Made by a program: the position numbers and the translations under genes. A stretch of DNA of 64,000 bases from the NCBI RefSeq assembly GCF_020567705.1, contig NZ_JAJDJU010000009.1, positions 51,306 through 115,305 on the forward strand, in the 5' to 3' direction. Positions within the stretch are counted from its first letter, which is position 1. Each line of letters begins with the position of its first letter. The notes under the pieces were generated by a model. It was not told the origin of the DNA and did not search any database. It saw nothing but the letters and a program-made list of their open reading frames with translations. Source of the stretch: Acidocella sp. KAb 2-4. Lineage in GTDB: Bacteria > Pseudomonadota > Alphaproteobacteria > Acetobacterales > Acetobacteraceae. Shown here one piece after another: positions 40,259-49,274 of this stretch.

Positions 40259-41307
40259 ATTTCCCCGATCTCAAGGGCCGCAAGGTTCTCATCCACGACA
40301 TGTGCCTGCGCGACGGCATGCACGCCAAGCGCGAGCAGATCTCGCTGGAGCAGATGGTCAAGGTGGCCACGGCGCTGGATGCGGCAGGCGTGCCGATGCT
40401 GCAGGTGACGCATGGCGCCGGGCTGGGCGGCAATTCCATCCAGCACGGCTTCGCGCCGCACAGCAACGAGGCCTATATCTCGGCCGTGGCGGCGGCGGTG
40501 AAGCGGGCCACCCTCTCGGTGCTGCTCATTCCTGGCCTGGGTACGATGCGCGAGCTGGACTCCGCCTTCCAATGCGGCGCGCGCAGCGTGCATGTGGCGA
40601 CGCATTGCACCGAGGCCGACACCGCGCAGCAGCACATCGCCTATGGCCGCAAGCTGGGCATGGATACGTCCGGTTTCCTGATGATGGCGCATCTCAACTC
40701 GCCCGAGGGCATCGCCGCCCAGGGCCGGCTGATGGAGAGCTATGGCGCGCAGACCGTGTATGTCACCGATTCGGCGGGCTATATGCTGCCCGGCGACGTG
40801 ACCGCGCGCATCGCCGCGCTGCGCGACGCGCTGAAGCCCGAGACTGAGATCGGCTTTCACGGCCATCACAACATGGGCATGGGCATCGCCAACTCGATCG
40901 CCGCCATCGCCGCCGGGGCCAGCCGCACCGACGCCTCGGTGGCCGGGCTGGGGGCTGGGGCAGGGAACACGCCGCTGGAAGTGTTCGTGGCGGTGTGCGA
41001 GCGCATGGGCATCGAGACCGGCTGCGATCTGTTCGCGCTGATGGACATGGCCGAGGACATCATCGTGCCGATGATGGACCATATGGTGCGAGTGACCCGC
41101 GAGGCGCTGACGCTGGGCTTCGCCGGGGTGTATTCCACCTTCCTGCTGCACGCCAAGCGCGCCGAGGCCCGCTACGGCGTGCCCGCGCGCGACATTCTGG
41201 TGGAGCTTGGCCGCCGCAAGATGATCGGCGGGCAGGAGGACATGATCGAGGACACCGCCCTGACCATGGCGCGCGAGCGTGGCATCGCGGTGAGCCGCGC
41301 GGCCTAG
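40255..41307 (+). CDS. dmpG: 4-Hydroxy-2-oxovalerate aldolase
   Basis: 350-aa Mn-dependent aldolase of the DRE-TIM family (DmpG/MhpE/BphI) cleaving 4-hydroxy-2-oxovalerate to pyruvate and acetaldehyde. Key elements are the N-terminal [32 protein letters not shown], and the metal motif [15 protein letters not shown]. The C-terminal communication domain that contacts the acetaldehyde dehydrogenase is present ([16 protein letters not shown]). Last step of the meta pathway. Its TAG stop shares the palindromic CTAG with the stop of the convergent ATPase gene. Confidence 0.95.
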   Translation: MNFPDLKGRKVLIHDMCLRDGMHAKREQISLEQMVKVATALDAAGVPMLQVTHGAGLGGNSIQHGFAPHSNEAYISAVAAAVKRATLSVLLIPGLGTMRELDSAFQCGARSVHVATHCTEADTAQQHIAYGRKLGMDTSGFLMMAHLNSPEGIAAQGRLMESYGAQTVYVTDSAGYMLPGDVTARIAALRDALKPETEIGFHGHHNMGMGIANSIAAIAAGASRTDASVAGLGAGAGNTPLEVFVAVCERMGIETGCDLFALMDMAEDIIVPMMDHMVRVTREALTLGFAGVYSTFLLHAKRAEARYGVPARDILVELGRRKMIGGQEDMIEDTALTMARERGIAVSRAA

Positions 41308-42800
41308 CTGGCCAGGGCTTCCTCGGCATTGGGGTCGCCCGGCGCGGTGGCCCAGGCCAGCTCCACCAGCGTCACGATCCGCCGCCCGGCGCCATCCTGC
41401 TGGCAGACGATCAGCCCCTGCTCCTCCATATAGGCGAACAGGCGGCGCGCGCGGCCCAGCGAGTGGGTGCCGTAAGCGCGGGCGATGGCCGGGTCGCTGG
41501 GGCAGGGCTGGCCCTCATGCGCGGCGCGGGCGAGCATCATGAAGATGCCCTGCATGTCTTCGGGCAGGATGGCGGCGCGGCGGGCCACATCCTGCCAGAT
41601 CCCGTCCTCCGCCATCTCGGCGCTGATGCCGGCGCGCGCGCGGGTGAGCATACGGCGGAAGGCGGCGAGGTCCGGCGCGCCCTGGCCCAGCCCCTCGATG
41701 CGGCAGCGGACCAGGAAATCCTGATACAGCACGCCGACGGTGCGGAACCCCGCCTCGGGGTCGGCCAGGATGGCGGCCAGGATGCGCTCCAGCCGGGCGC
41801 GGCGCGCCGCCAGCTCCTCGGGGCTGGGCGGGGTTTCCTCGGTCTCGGGCGTTTTGTCGGTCGCCGGAGTCGCGGCCATGAGCTGGCTCAGCAGGTCTGG
41901 CGCCGGGGGCGGCGGCGGGCGGCGGGTTGGCCGCGCGGCCTCGGGCGGTGGCGCGGCCAGGATCACCGCGCGCACCTCCTCGGGGGCGGCGCCGGGCAGC
42001 GGGGTCAGCCGTGGGGTGGCGTTGCGCGGCTGCGTCTCGGTCGGGCCGATGTACAGCGCCAACGGGCGGCGCGACAGCGCCGGGCCGAGCGCCATGAACT
42101 GCCCGCGCTCCAGGTCGCGGAACGCCTCGGCTTGGCGGCGCTCCATGCCCAGCAGGTCGGCGGCGCGGGCCATGTCGATGTCCAGGAAGGTGCGGCCCAT
42201 CAGGAAATTGGAGGCTTCGGCGGCGACGTTCTTGGCCAGCTTGGCCAGGCGCTGGGTGGCGATCACCCCGGCCAGGCCGCGCTTGCGCCCGCGGCACATC
42301 AGGTTGGTCATCGCGCCCAGCGAGAGCTTGCGCGCCTCGTCCGAGACCTCGCCCGCGGCGGCGGGGGCGAAAAGCTGCGCCTCGTCCACCACCACCAGCA
42401 CCGGGTACCAATGGTCGCGCGGCACGTCGAACATCCCGCCCAGAAAGGCGGCGGCGCGGCGGAGCTGCATTTCGGCGTCCACCCCCTCCAGGTTCAGCAC
42501 GGTGGAGACGCGGTGGCTGCGCGCGCGCTCCCCCGCCAGTTGCAGCGCCTGCTCGGTATGCGCCTCGGCGTCGATCACCAGATGCCCGAAGCGTTCGCCC
42601 AGGGTGACGAAATCGCCCTCGGGGTCGATGATCGCCTGCTGCACCCAGGGCGCGCTCTGCTCTAGCAGCCGGCGCAGCAGATGCGACTTGCCGGAGCCCG
42701 AATTGCCCTGCACCAGCAGGCGGGTGGCCAGCAGTTCTTCCAGGTCCAGCGCCGCGGCCTCGCCCGCCGCATTCCGTCCCATCTCGATCGCAACCGTCAT
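41304..42800 (-). CDS. HerA-like / DUF87 ATP-binding protein
   Basis: 498-aa FtsK-HerA superfamily ATPase. Walker A is [12 protein letters not shown] (about residue 35), Walker B is [10 protein letters not shown] (about 145), and a sensor-like [12 protein letters not shown] follows. The middle carries a Pro-rich linker (about 290-340) and the C-terminal 150 residues resemble winged-helix sequence. Bacterial relatives act as DNA translocases or as parts of DNA repair/defence complexes with a NurA-like nuclease, but no nuclease gene is adjacent. It stands alone between catabolic and molybdenum genes, convergent with dmpG. Physiological role unknown. Confidence 0.75.
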   Translation of the reverse strand: MTVAIEMGRNAAGEAAALDLEELLATRLLVQGNSGSGKSHLLRRLLEQSAPWVQQAIIDPEGDFVTLGERFGHLVIDAEAHTEQALQLAGERARSHRVSTVLNLEGVDAEMQLRRAAAFLGGMFDVPRDHWYPVLVVVDEAQLFAPAAAGEVSDEARKLSLGAMTNLMCRGRKRGLAGVIATQRLAKLAKNVAAEASNFLMGRTFLDIDMARAADLLGMERRQAEAFRDLERGQFMALGPALSRRPLALYIGPTETQPRNATPRLTPLPGAAPEEVRAVILAAPPPEAARPTRRPPPPPAPDLLSQLMAATPATDKTPETEETPPSPEELAARRARLERILAAILADPEAGFRTVGVLYQDFLVRCRIEGLGQGAPDLAAFRRMLTRARAGISAEMAEDGIWQDVARRAAILPEDMQGIFMMLARAAHEGQPCPSDPAIARAYGTHSLGRARRLFAYMEEQGLIVCQQDGAGRRIVTLVELAWATAPGDPNAEEALAS

Positions 42801-42921
42801 GACTCGGGTCTTCGCCTCCTTGCGCGGAGGGGCTGCTTATCAATCCGGGCGGGGCGCGTCGAGCCGTCCGGGCTTTAACGTGGGCGCAGGGCGCGGTATT
42901 GCCAGGGTATCGGAGGGGCCT

Positions 42922-43458
42922 ATGAAGCTGTTCATGTTCGCCATCGGCGGCGATTTCCGCAATTCCAATGTCGAGCTGCACGATGTGCGCTTCGCCGCCG
43001 GGGCGAGTGAGGAAGCCTGCTACCCCGAACTGCACCGGCAATGGTGGGGCGAGCCGGAGAGCCTGCATCTGGACGCTTGGGGCGAGCTGGCCCAGGCGGA
43101 TGGGCATGACATCATCCTGAGCGCGACTCCGGCCCCGCCGGGGGCGGCGAAGCTATTCTTCGTCAATCTCGGCGGCTACGACGCGGGGGAATTTGGCGAG
43201 CTGCATAAAAACCTGCTGCTGGTGGAGCCGGATGCCAAGGCCGCCACAGCCCGCGCCCTGGAGGCCGCCAAGAGCTGGGAGCAGCCCCATAAGGATGGCG
43301 TGTTCGAGGTGGACAAGGCGCTCGACCTCGCCGCCGATCTGGCCCGCCACGGGCTGCATCTGCACCTGCGCCCGGCCAGCTCGGCGTGGCCATTCCTCTT
43401 CACCTGCGGCTACATCCCCATTGGCCGGATGAAAGAGACCTACCCCGCCGGGGGTTAG
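42922..43458 (+). CDS. DUF1543 domain protein
   Basis: 178-aa cytoplasmic protein resembling DUF1543 proteins: starts MKLFMFAIGGDFRNSNVELHDV, contains PELHRQWWGEPESLHLDAW and AKLFFVNLGGYDAGEFGELH. No signal peptide or membrane segment. The biochemical function of the family is not established. The ATG at 42922 is preceded by GGAGGGG. It is divergent from the HerA-like gene (121 bp) and its stop overlaps that of the nitrate-reductase-associated gene, so it is probably transcribed alone. Confidence 0.7.
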   Translation: MKLFMFAIGGDFRNSNVELHDVRFAAGASEEACYPELHRQWWGEPESLHLDAWGELAQADGHDIILSATPAPPGAAKLFFVNLGGYDAGEFGELHKNLLLVEPDAKAATARALEAAKSWEQPHKDGVFEVDKALDLAADLARHGLHLHLRPASSAWPFLFTCGYIPIGRMKETYPAGG

Positions 43459-43919
43459 GCCTGCAGGCCGAATTCGCGCAAGGCGGGGATGAAGTTCACA
43501 TTGTCATGGCTCTCGCGCGAGAGCTTGATGAGGGTGAAGCGCTGCAGCGCCGACAAACCCGCCCATTGCGCCGGAGAGGGCGCCGCCACCCCCAGGCTTT
43601 GCGCATAATCGGCGACCTGGGCGGGCACGCGGCTGGTATCGGCCCAGGCCGGGGCGGGCTCGACCGGCAGGAAGGACGCGCTCTCCCCGGAGCGCTGCGC
43701 GATCAGCGACTCCAGCGCCGCGCGGTATTGCGCGGCCTCGTCTGCCGTCTCGCAGGCACGGTGCAGCAGGGCGTGGCGGTCTTCCTCGGTGAAGTGGCTC
43801 CACTGGCGCAGCGAGAGCTTCACGCCGCACAGATCCAGCTTGTAGCGCACCGCCATCGGGATGCAGCGCAGGCTACCGGCGAAATCCTGCTCGAACGCAA
43901 AAACCGAATCAAAGGCCAT
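43455..43919 (-). CDS. Nitrate reductase associated protein
   Basis: 154-aa protein with the pattern of the nitrate-reductase-associated family: FAFEQDFAGSLRCIPMAVRYKLDLCGVKL, LRQWSHFTEEDRHALL and a C-terminal LIKLSRESHDNVNFIPALREF. Members were named for their position beside assimilatory nitrate reductase in cyanobacteria and Proteobacteria; their mechanism is unknown. No nitrate reductase is visible here, but MobA and a molybdopterin oxidoreductase are the next genes, so the molybdenum link is kept. Divergent from mobA across 62 bp. Confidence 0.75.
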   Translation of the reverse strand: MAFDSVFAFEQDFAGSLRCIPMAVRYKLDLCGVKLSLRQWSHFTEEDRHALLHRACETADEAAQYRAALESLIAQRSGESASFLPVEPAPAWADTSRVPAQVADYAQSLGVAAPSPAQWAGLSALQRFTLIKLSRESHDNVNFIPALREFGLQA

Positions 43920-43981
43920 GTGTTGATATCCTGCTGAGATTGGTGCCCCTTCATATAGGGATTGATGCGGGAGGGGCAGAG

Positions 43982-44557
43982 GTGAAAATTGCCGGATTGG
44001 TGCTGGCGGGCGGGCAGGGACGGCGCATGGGTGGGGCCGACAAGGCGCTGATGCAGCTGTGCGGGCGGCCTTTGCTGGCGCATGTGCTGGCGCGGCTGGC
44101 GCCGCAAGTGGCGGCGTGCGCGCTCAGCGCCAATGGCGACCCGGCGCGCTTCGCCGCGTTCGGCCTGCCCGTGCTGCCCGACTCCGTGCCGGGGCGCGGG
44201 CCGCTGGCCGGGGTGCTGGCTGGCTTGCTCTGGGCGCAAGGGCTGGGGGCGGAGGCGCTGCTCACCGTGCCGGTGGACACCCCGTTCATCCCCGCCGATC
44301 TCGCCGCGCGGCTCAGCCCAGCCCCCGCCGCCGCCGCATGGGGCGAGGCGCGGCACCATCTGGTGGCGCTCTGGCCGGTGGCGTTCGCGGGCAGCTTGGC
44401 AGCGCATCTGGCAGGGCCAGGCGATGACAGCGTGCGCCGCGCCCTGGCGCTGGCGGGGGCGCGCTATGTCGCTTTTCCCGGTGAGACGGACCCCTTCCTC
44501 AACCTCAACACACCCGAGGAATTGGCCGCCGCCGCCCGCCTCATGCCGCCTTGCTGA
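43982..44557 (+). CDS. mobA: Molybdenum cofactor guanylyltransferase
   Basis: 191-aa nucleotidyltransferase joining GMP to molybdopterin to give the MGD cofactor used by DMSO-reductase-family enzymes. The nucleotide signature LVLAGGQGRRMGGADKAL opens the protein, followed by LPDSVPGRGPLAGVLAGL and VPVDTPFIPADLAARL. GTG at 43982 is favoured: GAGGGG precedes it and the family signature begins at once; an upstream GTG at 43940 would add 14 unconserved residues. It converges on, and overlaps by 17 bp, the molybdopterin oxidoreductase gene, whose product needs this cofactor. Confidence 0.9.
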   Translation: MKIAGLVLAGGQGRRMGGADKALMQLCGRPLLAHVLARLAPQVAACALSANGDPARFAAFGLPVLPDSVPGRGPLAGVLAGLLWAQGLGAEALLTVPVDTPFIPADLAARLSPAPAAAAWGEARHHLVALWPVAFAGSLAAHLAGPGDDSVRRALALAGARYVAFPGETDPFLNLNTPEELAAAARLMPPC

Positions 44558-46805
44558 TCCGCACCGGCACCGATTTATACCCCGGCGTGCCGCTCTGGTG
44601 GTCGATATAGTCGAGCGGCACCAGGCAATTCGCCTCGGGATAATAGGCGCCGATGGACCCGCGCGGGATGTTATAGGCAATCGCGGTGAAGCCCTTGAGC
44701 CTGCGTGGCTCGAGGCTGCCGAAGGCGGTCTCCACATCCACCAGGCTACCATGCTTCAGCCCGCGCGCGGCGAGGTCCTCGGCGTTCATGAACACCACGT
44801 CCCGCCGTCCGAACACGCCACGGTAGCGGTCGTCATAGTCGTAGATCGTGGTGTTGTACTGGTTATGGCTGCGCAGCGTGGTCAGGGTGAGCACGTCGGG
44901 GGCAGGCGCCGTCGCCTCGGGTTGGTACACCCGGAACATCGCCTTGCCCGCCGGGGTGTTCCACACGAACTCATTGGGCGGCATCGGCAATTGGAACCCG
45001 CCCGGCTTGCGGATGCGCTCATTGTAACTGGCGAAGGCCGGGAAGACCTTCTCGATGGCGTCGCGGATGCGGTCGTAATCAGCCACATACCAATCCCAGT
45101 CGAGCCTGGAAGCGGGCAGGGTGGCCTTGGCGATGCCCGCGATCACGGCCGGCTCGGAGCGCAGATGCGGTGAGGCCGGGGGCAGCTTGCCGCGCGAGGC
45201 ATGCACCATCGACATCGAGTCCTCCACCGTCACCGCCTGCTCGCCGCTGGCTTGCACGTCGCTCTCGGTGCGGCCGAGCACGGGGAAGATGTAGGAATGC
45301 CGCCCGACCAGCAGATGCGAGCGGTTGAGCTTGGTGGTCAGGTGCACGCCCAGCTCCAGCTTGCGCATGGCGGCGGCGCAGGCCTCGGGGTCGGAGAGCG
45401 CCACGGCGAGATTGCCGCCGGTGCAGATCAGCGCGCGCGAGCGGCCGTCCAGGATCGCCTGCATCGCCGCCACCGCGTCGTGCCCGTGCCCGGCGGGCGG
45501 GGTGAAGCCGAAGGTCTGCTCAATGCCGCGCAGCAACTCCGCACTGGGCTTCTCGGTGATGCCGACGGTGCGGTTGCCCTGCACGTTGGAATGGCCGCGC
45601 AGCGGGCAGATGCCCGCGCCGGGCTTGCCGAAATTGCCGCGCATCAGCAGCAGGTTGGTGATTTGCTGGACATTGCCGGTGCCATGACGATGCTGGGTGA
45701 CGCCCATGCCATAGGTGACGATGGTGGCGTTGGCGCGGGCATAGGCCTCCGCGACGCCGGCCAGCGTCGCGCGGCTGAGGCCCGAGGCCGCCTCGATCGC
45801 CTCCCACGAGGTGGCGCGCAGATCCGCCGCCAACGCCTCGAAGCCGATGGTCTGCGCGGCGATGAAGGCGTGGTCGAGCACGCCGCCGCGCTTATCCTCC
45901 AGCGCCAGCAGCGCCTTCATGATGCCCTTCAGCGCCATCGCATCGCCGCCGACCTTGAGCTGCAGATAGCTCGAAGCGATCGGCGTGGCGCCGAGCGTGG
46001 CCATTTCCACCGGGTTCTGCGGGTCGGCGAAGCGCTCCAGCGCGCGCTCGCGCAGCGGGTTGAGCACGATGATGGGCACGCCCCGGCGCGACACCTCGTG
46101 CAGCGTGCCCATCATGCGCGGATGGTTGGTGCCGGGATTGTGGCCGATGGAGATGATCAGGTCGCAATGCTCGAAGCCCTCCAGCGGCACCGTGCCCTTG
46201 CCGAAGCCGAGCGACTCCGCCAGCCCGACGCTCGTGGCCTCGTGGCACATGTTCGAGCAATCGGGGAAGTTGTTGGTGCCGTATTCGCGCGCGAAGATCT
46301 GCAACAGAAACGCCGCCTCGTTGGAGGCACGGCCGGAGGTGTAGAACTCCGCCATGTCCGGGTCGGGCAGCGCGCGCAATTGCGCGCCGATTTCGGCGAA
46401 GGCGGTCTCCCATTCCACCGGCTCGTAATGATCGGTGGCCGGGTTGTAGCGCATCGGGTGGGTCACGCGCCCGGCATCCTCCAGCGCGTGGTCGGTCCAG
46501 CTGAGCAGCTCGCTCACGCTGTGTTTGGCGAAGAATTCGGGCGGCACGCGCTTCTTGGTCGCCTCCCAGGTCACGGCCTTGGCGCCGTTTTCGCAGAACT
46601 GGAAGGTGGAGCTGTGCTTCTTGTCAGGCCAGGCGCAGCCGGGGCAGTCGAAGCCGTCGGGCTGGTTGGTGCGCAGCAGAATGCGCGACGCATCGACAGT
46701 ATGCATCTGTTCGGCGATCGCCTTGGCGGTGGCGCGCAACGCCCCCCAGCCGCCTGCCGGTTTGTCATAGGGCCGCACACCGGCGACGTCTTTGTCCTTC
46801 TGCAT
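44541..46805 (-). CDS. FdhF/YdeP family molybdopterin oxidoreductase
   Basis: 754-aa DMSO-reductase-superfamily protein. N-terminal cysteines DCPGCAWP (54, 57) and FCENG (71) fit the Fe-S site of the YdeP subgroup; the segment DCSNMCHEATSVGL puts Cys187 where formate dehydrogenase H has the Mo-ligating selenocysteine. ISIGHNPGTNHPRMM and GNFGKPGAGICPLRGHSNVQGNR are subgroup hallmarks. E. coli YdeP contributes to acid resistance; the electron donor and acceptor are unknown. No Tat signal. ATG at 46805 gives the conserved MQKDKDVAGVRPYDKPAGG start. Convergent with mobA. Confidence 0.9.
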   Translation of the reverse strand: MQKDKDVAGVRPYDKPAGGWGALRATAKAIAEQMHTVDASRILLRTNQPDGFDCPGCAWPDKKHSSTFQFCENGAKAVTWEATKKRVPPEFFAKHSVSELLSWTDHALEDAGRVTHPMRYNPATDHYEPVEWETAFAEIGAQLRALPDPDMAEFYTSGRASNEAAFLLQIFAREYGTNNFPDCSNMCHEATSVGLAESLGFGKGTVPLEGFEHCDLIISIGHNPGTNHPRMMGTLHEVSRRGVPIIVLNPLRERALERFADPQNPVEMATLGATPIASSYLQLKVGGDAMALKGIMKALLALEDKRGGVLDHAFIAAQTIGFEALAADLRATSWEAIEAASGLSRATLAGVAEAYARANATIVTYGMGVTQHRHGTGNVQQITNLLLMRGNFGKPGAGICPLRGHSNVQGNRTVGITEKPSAELLRGIEQTFGFTPPAGHGHDAVAAMQAILDGRSRALICTGGNLAVALSDPEACAAAMRKLELGVHLTTKLNRSHLLVGRHSYIFPVLGRTESDVQASGEQAVTVEDSMSMVHASRGKLPPASPHLRSEPAVIAGIAKATLPASRLDWDWYVADYDRIRDAIEKVFPAFASYNERIRKPGGFQLPMPPNEFVWNTPAGKAMFRVYQPEATAPAPDVLTLTTLRSHNQYNTTIYDYDDRYRGVFGRRDVVFMNAEDLAARGLKHGSLVDVETAFGSLEPRRLKGFTAIAYNIPRGSIGAYYPEANCLVPLDYIDHQSGTPGYKSVPVRISKAA

Positions 46806-46988
46806 CCCTGCAAGTCTCCACCAAAAACGGCCGCTTTCCAGGCGCGGCACCACATGCGGGCTCGGGGAATCCGGGCTTCGCGATCCTCATGTTGGCATGA
46901 TGGCGGGCGCAGACAATGCCTGGGGGAAGAGGCCGCCGCGCGTTTTCGGGCTGCGCCGTGGCGGTATTTGCGGTTTAAGGGAATGGCC

Positions 46989-48746
46989 ATGTTTATTTCC
47001 CTGCTCATCCTGCTTGCCGCCACGGTCATCGCCGTTCCCCTCACGCGGGCGGCCGGGCTGGGCAGTATTCTCGGCTATCTCGCCGCCGGGGTGGCGATCG
47101 GGCCGTCCGGCCTGGGGCTGGTCACCAATGTCACGGAAATTGGCGATGTCTCCGAACTGGGCGTGACCATGCTGCTCTTCCTGATCGGGCTGGAGCTGCG
47201 CCCGCACCGGCTATGGATCTTGCGCAAGGCGGTGTTCGGCCTGGGGCTCGGGCAGATGGTGCCGACCACGGCGGTGATCGCGGCGTTGGCGATGGCCGCG
47301 GGCGTGCCGGGGCGGGAGGCGGCGGTGCTGGGCATCGGGCTGGCGCTGTCCTCCACCGCCATCGCGCTGCCGCTGCTGGCCGAGCGCAACCTGCTGCCCA
47401 CCATTCCCGGGCGCGACACTTTCGCTGTGCTGCTGTTTCAGGACATGGCGGCGATCCCCGTGCTGGCGCTGCTGCCGCTGCTGGCGGGCGGCGGGGCGGG
47501 CGGTGTCTCGTGGGTGGCGGTGGCGCGCGGGGCGTTGGCGGTGGCGGTGATCCTGGGGGCGGGCACCTATCTGGTGCGCCCGGTGTTCCGGCTAGTCGCC
47601 TATGCCCGCTCGCCCGAAGTGTTCACCGCCACGGCGCTGCTGCTGGTGGTGGGCACCGCCGCGCTGGCGGGCTGGGCCGGGCTCTCGGCGTCGCTGGGCG
47701 CGTTCATGGCCGGGGTGATGGTCTCCGACTCCGAGTATCGGCACGAGCTGAAGGCCAATATCGAGCCGTTCGAGGGGCTGCTGCTGGGGTTCTTCTTCAT
47801 CTCCGTCGGCATGTCGGCCGATCTCGCCTTGCTGCTGCGCCAGCCGCTGGAGATCGCGGCGCTGGTGCTGGGGCTGACGGCGCTCAAGGCGCTCATCGCC
47901 TTTACCGTGAGCTATCTGCGCCGCGGCCTTGCCTGGGCGGCGCTGCGCTTCGCGCTCGCCTTGCCCGAGGGCAGCGAGTTCAGCTTCGTGCTGTTTGGGG
48001 CGGCCTCGGCAGCGAGGGCGCTGGCGGCGGGGCGCGCGGCCGAGGCGACGCTGGTGGTCGCGCTGTCGATGATGGTGGCGCCGGTGCTGTTCGCGGCCTC
48101 CGAGCGGTTTTTGGCGCCCAGGCTGGAGCGCGCCAAGATCCGCCCATTCGACCGGCTGGAGGGTGTCGAGGCCAATCCGGTGATCATTTGCGGGTTCGGA
48201 CGGTTCGGGCAGATCGTGGGGCGCGTGCTGGCGATGCAGAAGATCGGCTTCACCGCGCTCGACAAAAACCAGGAGCAGGTGGACGTGGTCCGCCGCTTCG
48301 GCTCCCAGGTGTTTTATGGCGATCCGGCGCGCGAGGAGGTGATGCGCGCCGCCGGGGCTGAGCGCGCGAAGGTGCTGGTGATCGCGCTCGACAACATGCA
48401 GGAGGCGCTGCAGGTGGCCGAGATGGTGCGGCGGCGGTTTCCGCATCTGCGCGTGGTGGCGCGGGCGCGCAACCGGCGGCATGTGCATCTGCTGATGGCC
48501 GCGGGAGTCGAGTTGCTGGTGCGCGAGACATTTTTCTCGGCGTTGCGCCTTACCGAGCTGGTGATGGAGCAGATCGGCGTGCCCACGGCGCAGGCGCAGC
48601 GGGTGATCGAGCTATTCCGCGCGCATGACGAGCGGATTTTGACCGAGAGCTATGCCGTGGCCCATGACGAGCGCGCGATCATCCAGACCGTGCAGGACGC
48701 GGGCAAGGAACTCCGTGACCTGTTCGAGGCTGACCAGAGCGAGTGA
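46989..48746 (+). CDS. Kef-type monovalent cation:proton antiporter with RCK domain
   Basis: 585-aa membrane protein of the CPA2 family: about 12 hydrophobic segments (1-385, beginning FISLLILLAATVIAVPLTRAA), with GLELRPHRLW and GIGLALSSTAIALPLLAER, then a cytoplasmic RCK-N domain (VIICGFGRFGQIVGRVL, about 400 onward) that binds nucleotides and gates K+ efflux in KefB/KefC. ATG at 46989 has AAGGGA at ideal distance; the ATG two codons earlier lacks spacing. Likely K+ efflux coupled to H+ entry for cytoplasmic pH control or electrophile protection. Divergent from ydeP-like (183 bp). Confidence 0.9.
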   Translation: MFISLLILLAATVIAVPLTRAAGLGSILGYLAAGVAIGPSGLGLVTNVTEIGDVSELGVTMLLFLIGLELRPHRLWILRKAVFGLGLGQMVPTTAVIAALAMAAGVPGREAAVLGIGLALSSTAIALPLLAERNLLPTIPGRDTFAVLLFQDMAAIPVLALLPLLAGGGAGGVSWVAVARGALAVAVILGAGTYLVRPVFRLVAYARSPEVFTATALLLVVGTAALAGWAGLSASLGAFMAGVMVSDSEYRHELKANIEPFEGLLLGFFFISVGMSADLALLLRQPLEIAALVLGLTALKALIAFTVSYLRRGLAWAALRFALALPEGSEFSFVLFGAASAARALAAGRAAEATLVVALSMMVAPVLFAASERFLAPRLERAKIRPFDRLEGVEANPVIICGFGRFGQIVGRVLAMQKIGFTALDKNQEQVDVVRRFGSQVFYGDPAREEVMRAAGAERAKVLVIALDNMQEALQVAEMVRRRFPHLRVVARARNRRHVHLLMAAGVELLVRETFFSALRLTELVMEQIGVPTAQAQRVIELFRAHDERILTESYAVAHDERAIIQTVQDAGKELRDLFEADQSE

Positions 48747-48773
48747 GCCCCGGCGTTACGCGTTTGCCCAGCT

Positions 48774-49169
48774 TCAGCCGGCGTATTCGGCGTCGGTGAC
48801 AGGCGCCAGCCAGGTCGCCACGGAACCATCCAGCCGTTCTTGCACCGCGATGTGGCTCATGCCGGTTTGTGGACCGGCGCCGTGCCAGTGGCGCTCGCCG
48901 GGGGCGATCCACACCACGTCGCCAGGGCGGATTTCCTGCACGGGCTGGCCCGCCAGCTGCACACGCCCGCACCCTGCGGTGACGATCAGCGTCTGCCCCA
49001 GCGGGTGGGTGTGCCAAGCCGTGCGGGCGCCGGGCTCGAACGTGACCAGCGCCATCGACACCCGGGCCGGATCTGGCGCGGTGTTTAGCGGGTCGACCCG
49101 CACATGGCCTGTGAAATATTCAGCCGGGGCGCGGCCCGAGGGTTGTGAACCGGCGCGTTTGATCTCCAT
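48774..49169 (-). CDS. Cupin protein, hydroxynitrile-lyase-like (mandelonitrile lyase family)
   Basis: 131-aa single-domain cupin strongly patterned on the bacterial cupin (R)-hydroxynitrile lyases of Granulicella/Acidobacterium: MEIKRAGSQ start, TAWHTHPLGQTLIVTAGCG, GDVVWIAPGERHWHGA and AVQERLDG. The four metal ligands known there (His53, His55, Gln59, His94) and the active-site residues Ala40, Val42 and Gln110 are all present at the same numbers. Whether this organism handles cyanohydrins is unknown, and many relatives are annotated only as cupins. A ribosome site AAGGAG lies 6 bp before the ATG. Monocistronic by position. Confidence 0.85.
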   Translation of the reverse strand: MEIKRAGSQPSGRAPAEYFTGHVRVDPLNTAPDPARVSMALVTFEPGARTAWHTHPLGQTLIVTAGCGRVQLAGQPVQEIRPGDVVWIAPGERHWHGAGPQTGMSHIAVQERLDGSVATWLAPVTDAEYAG

Positions 49170-49274
49170 GGCGTTTCTCCTTGGGATGGAAGCCGGCAGT
49201 TTAGACCCGCCGGACGCTGGCAGGGTACAGGGGGCGCGGTGATGGTCTACCGGAAAGGCGGTCAGACCCCGTGC

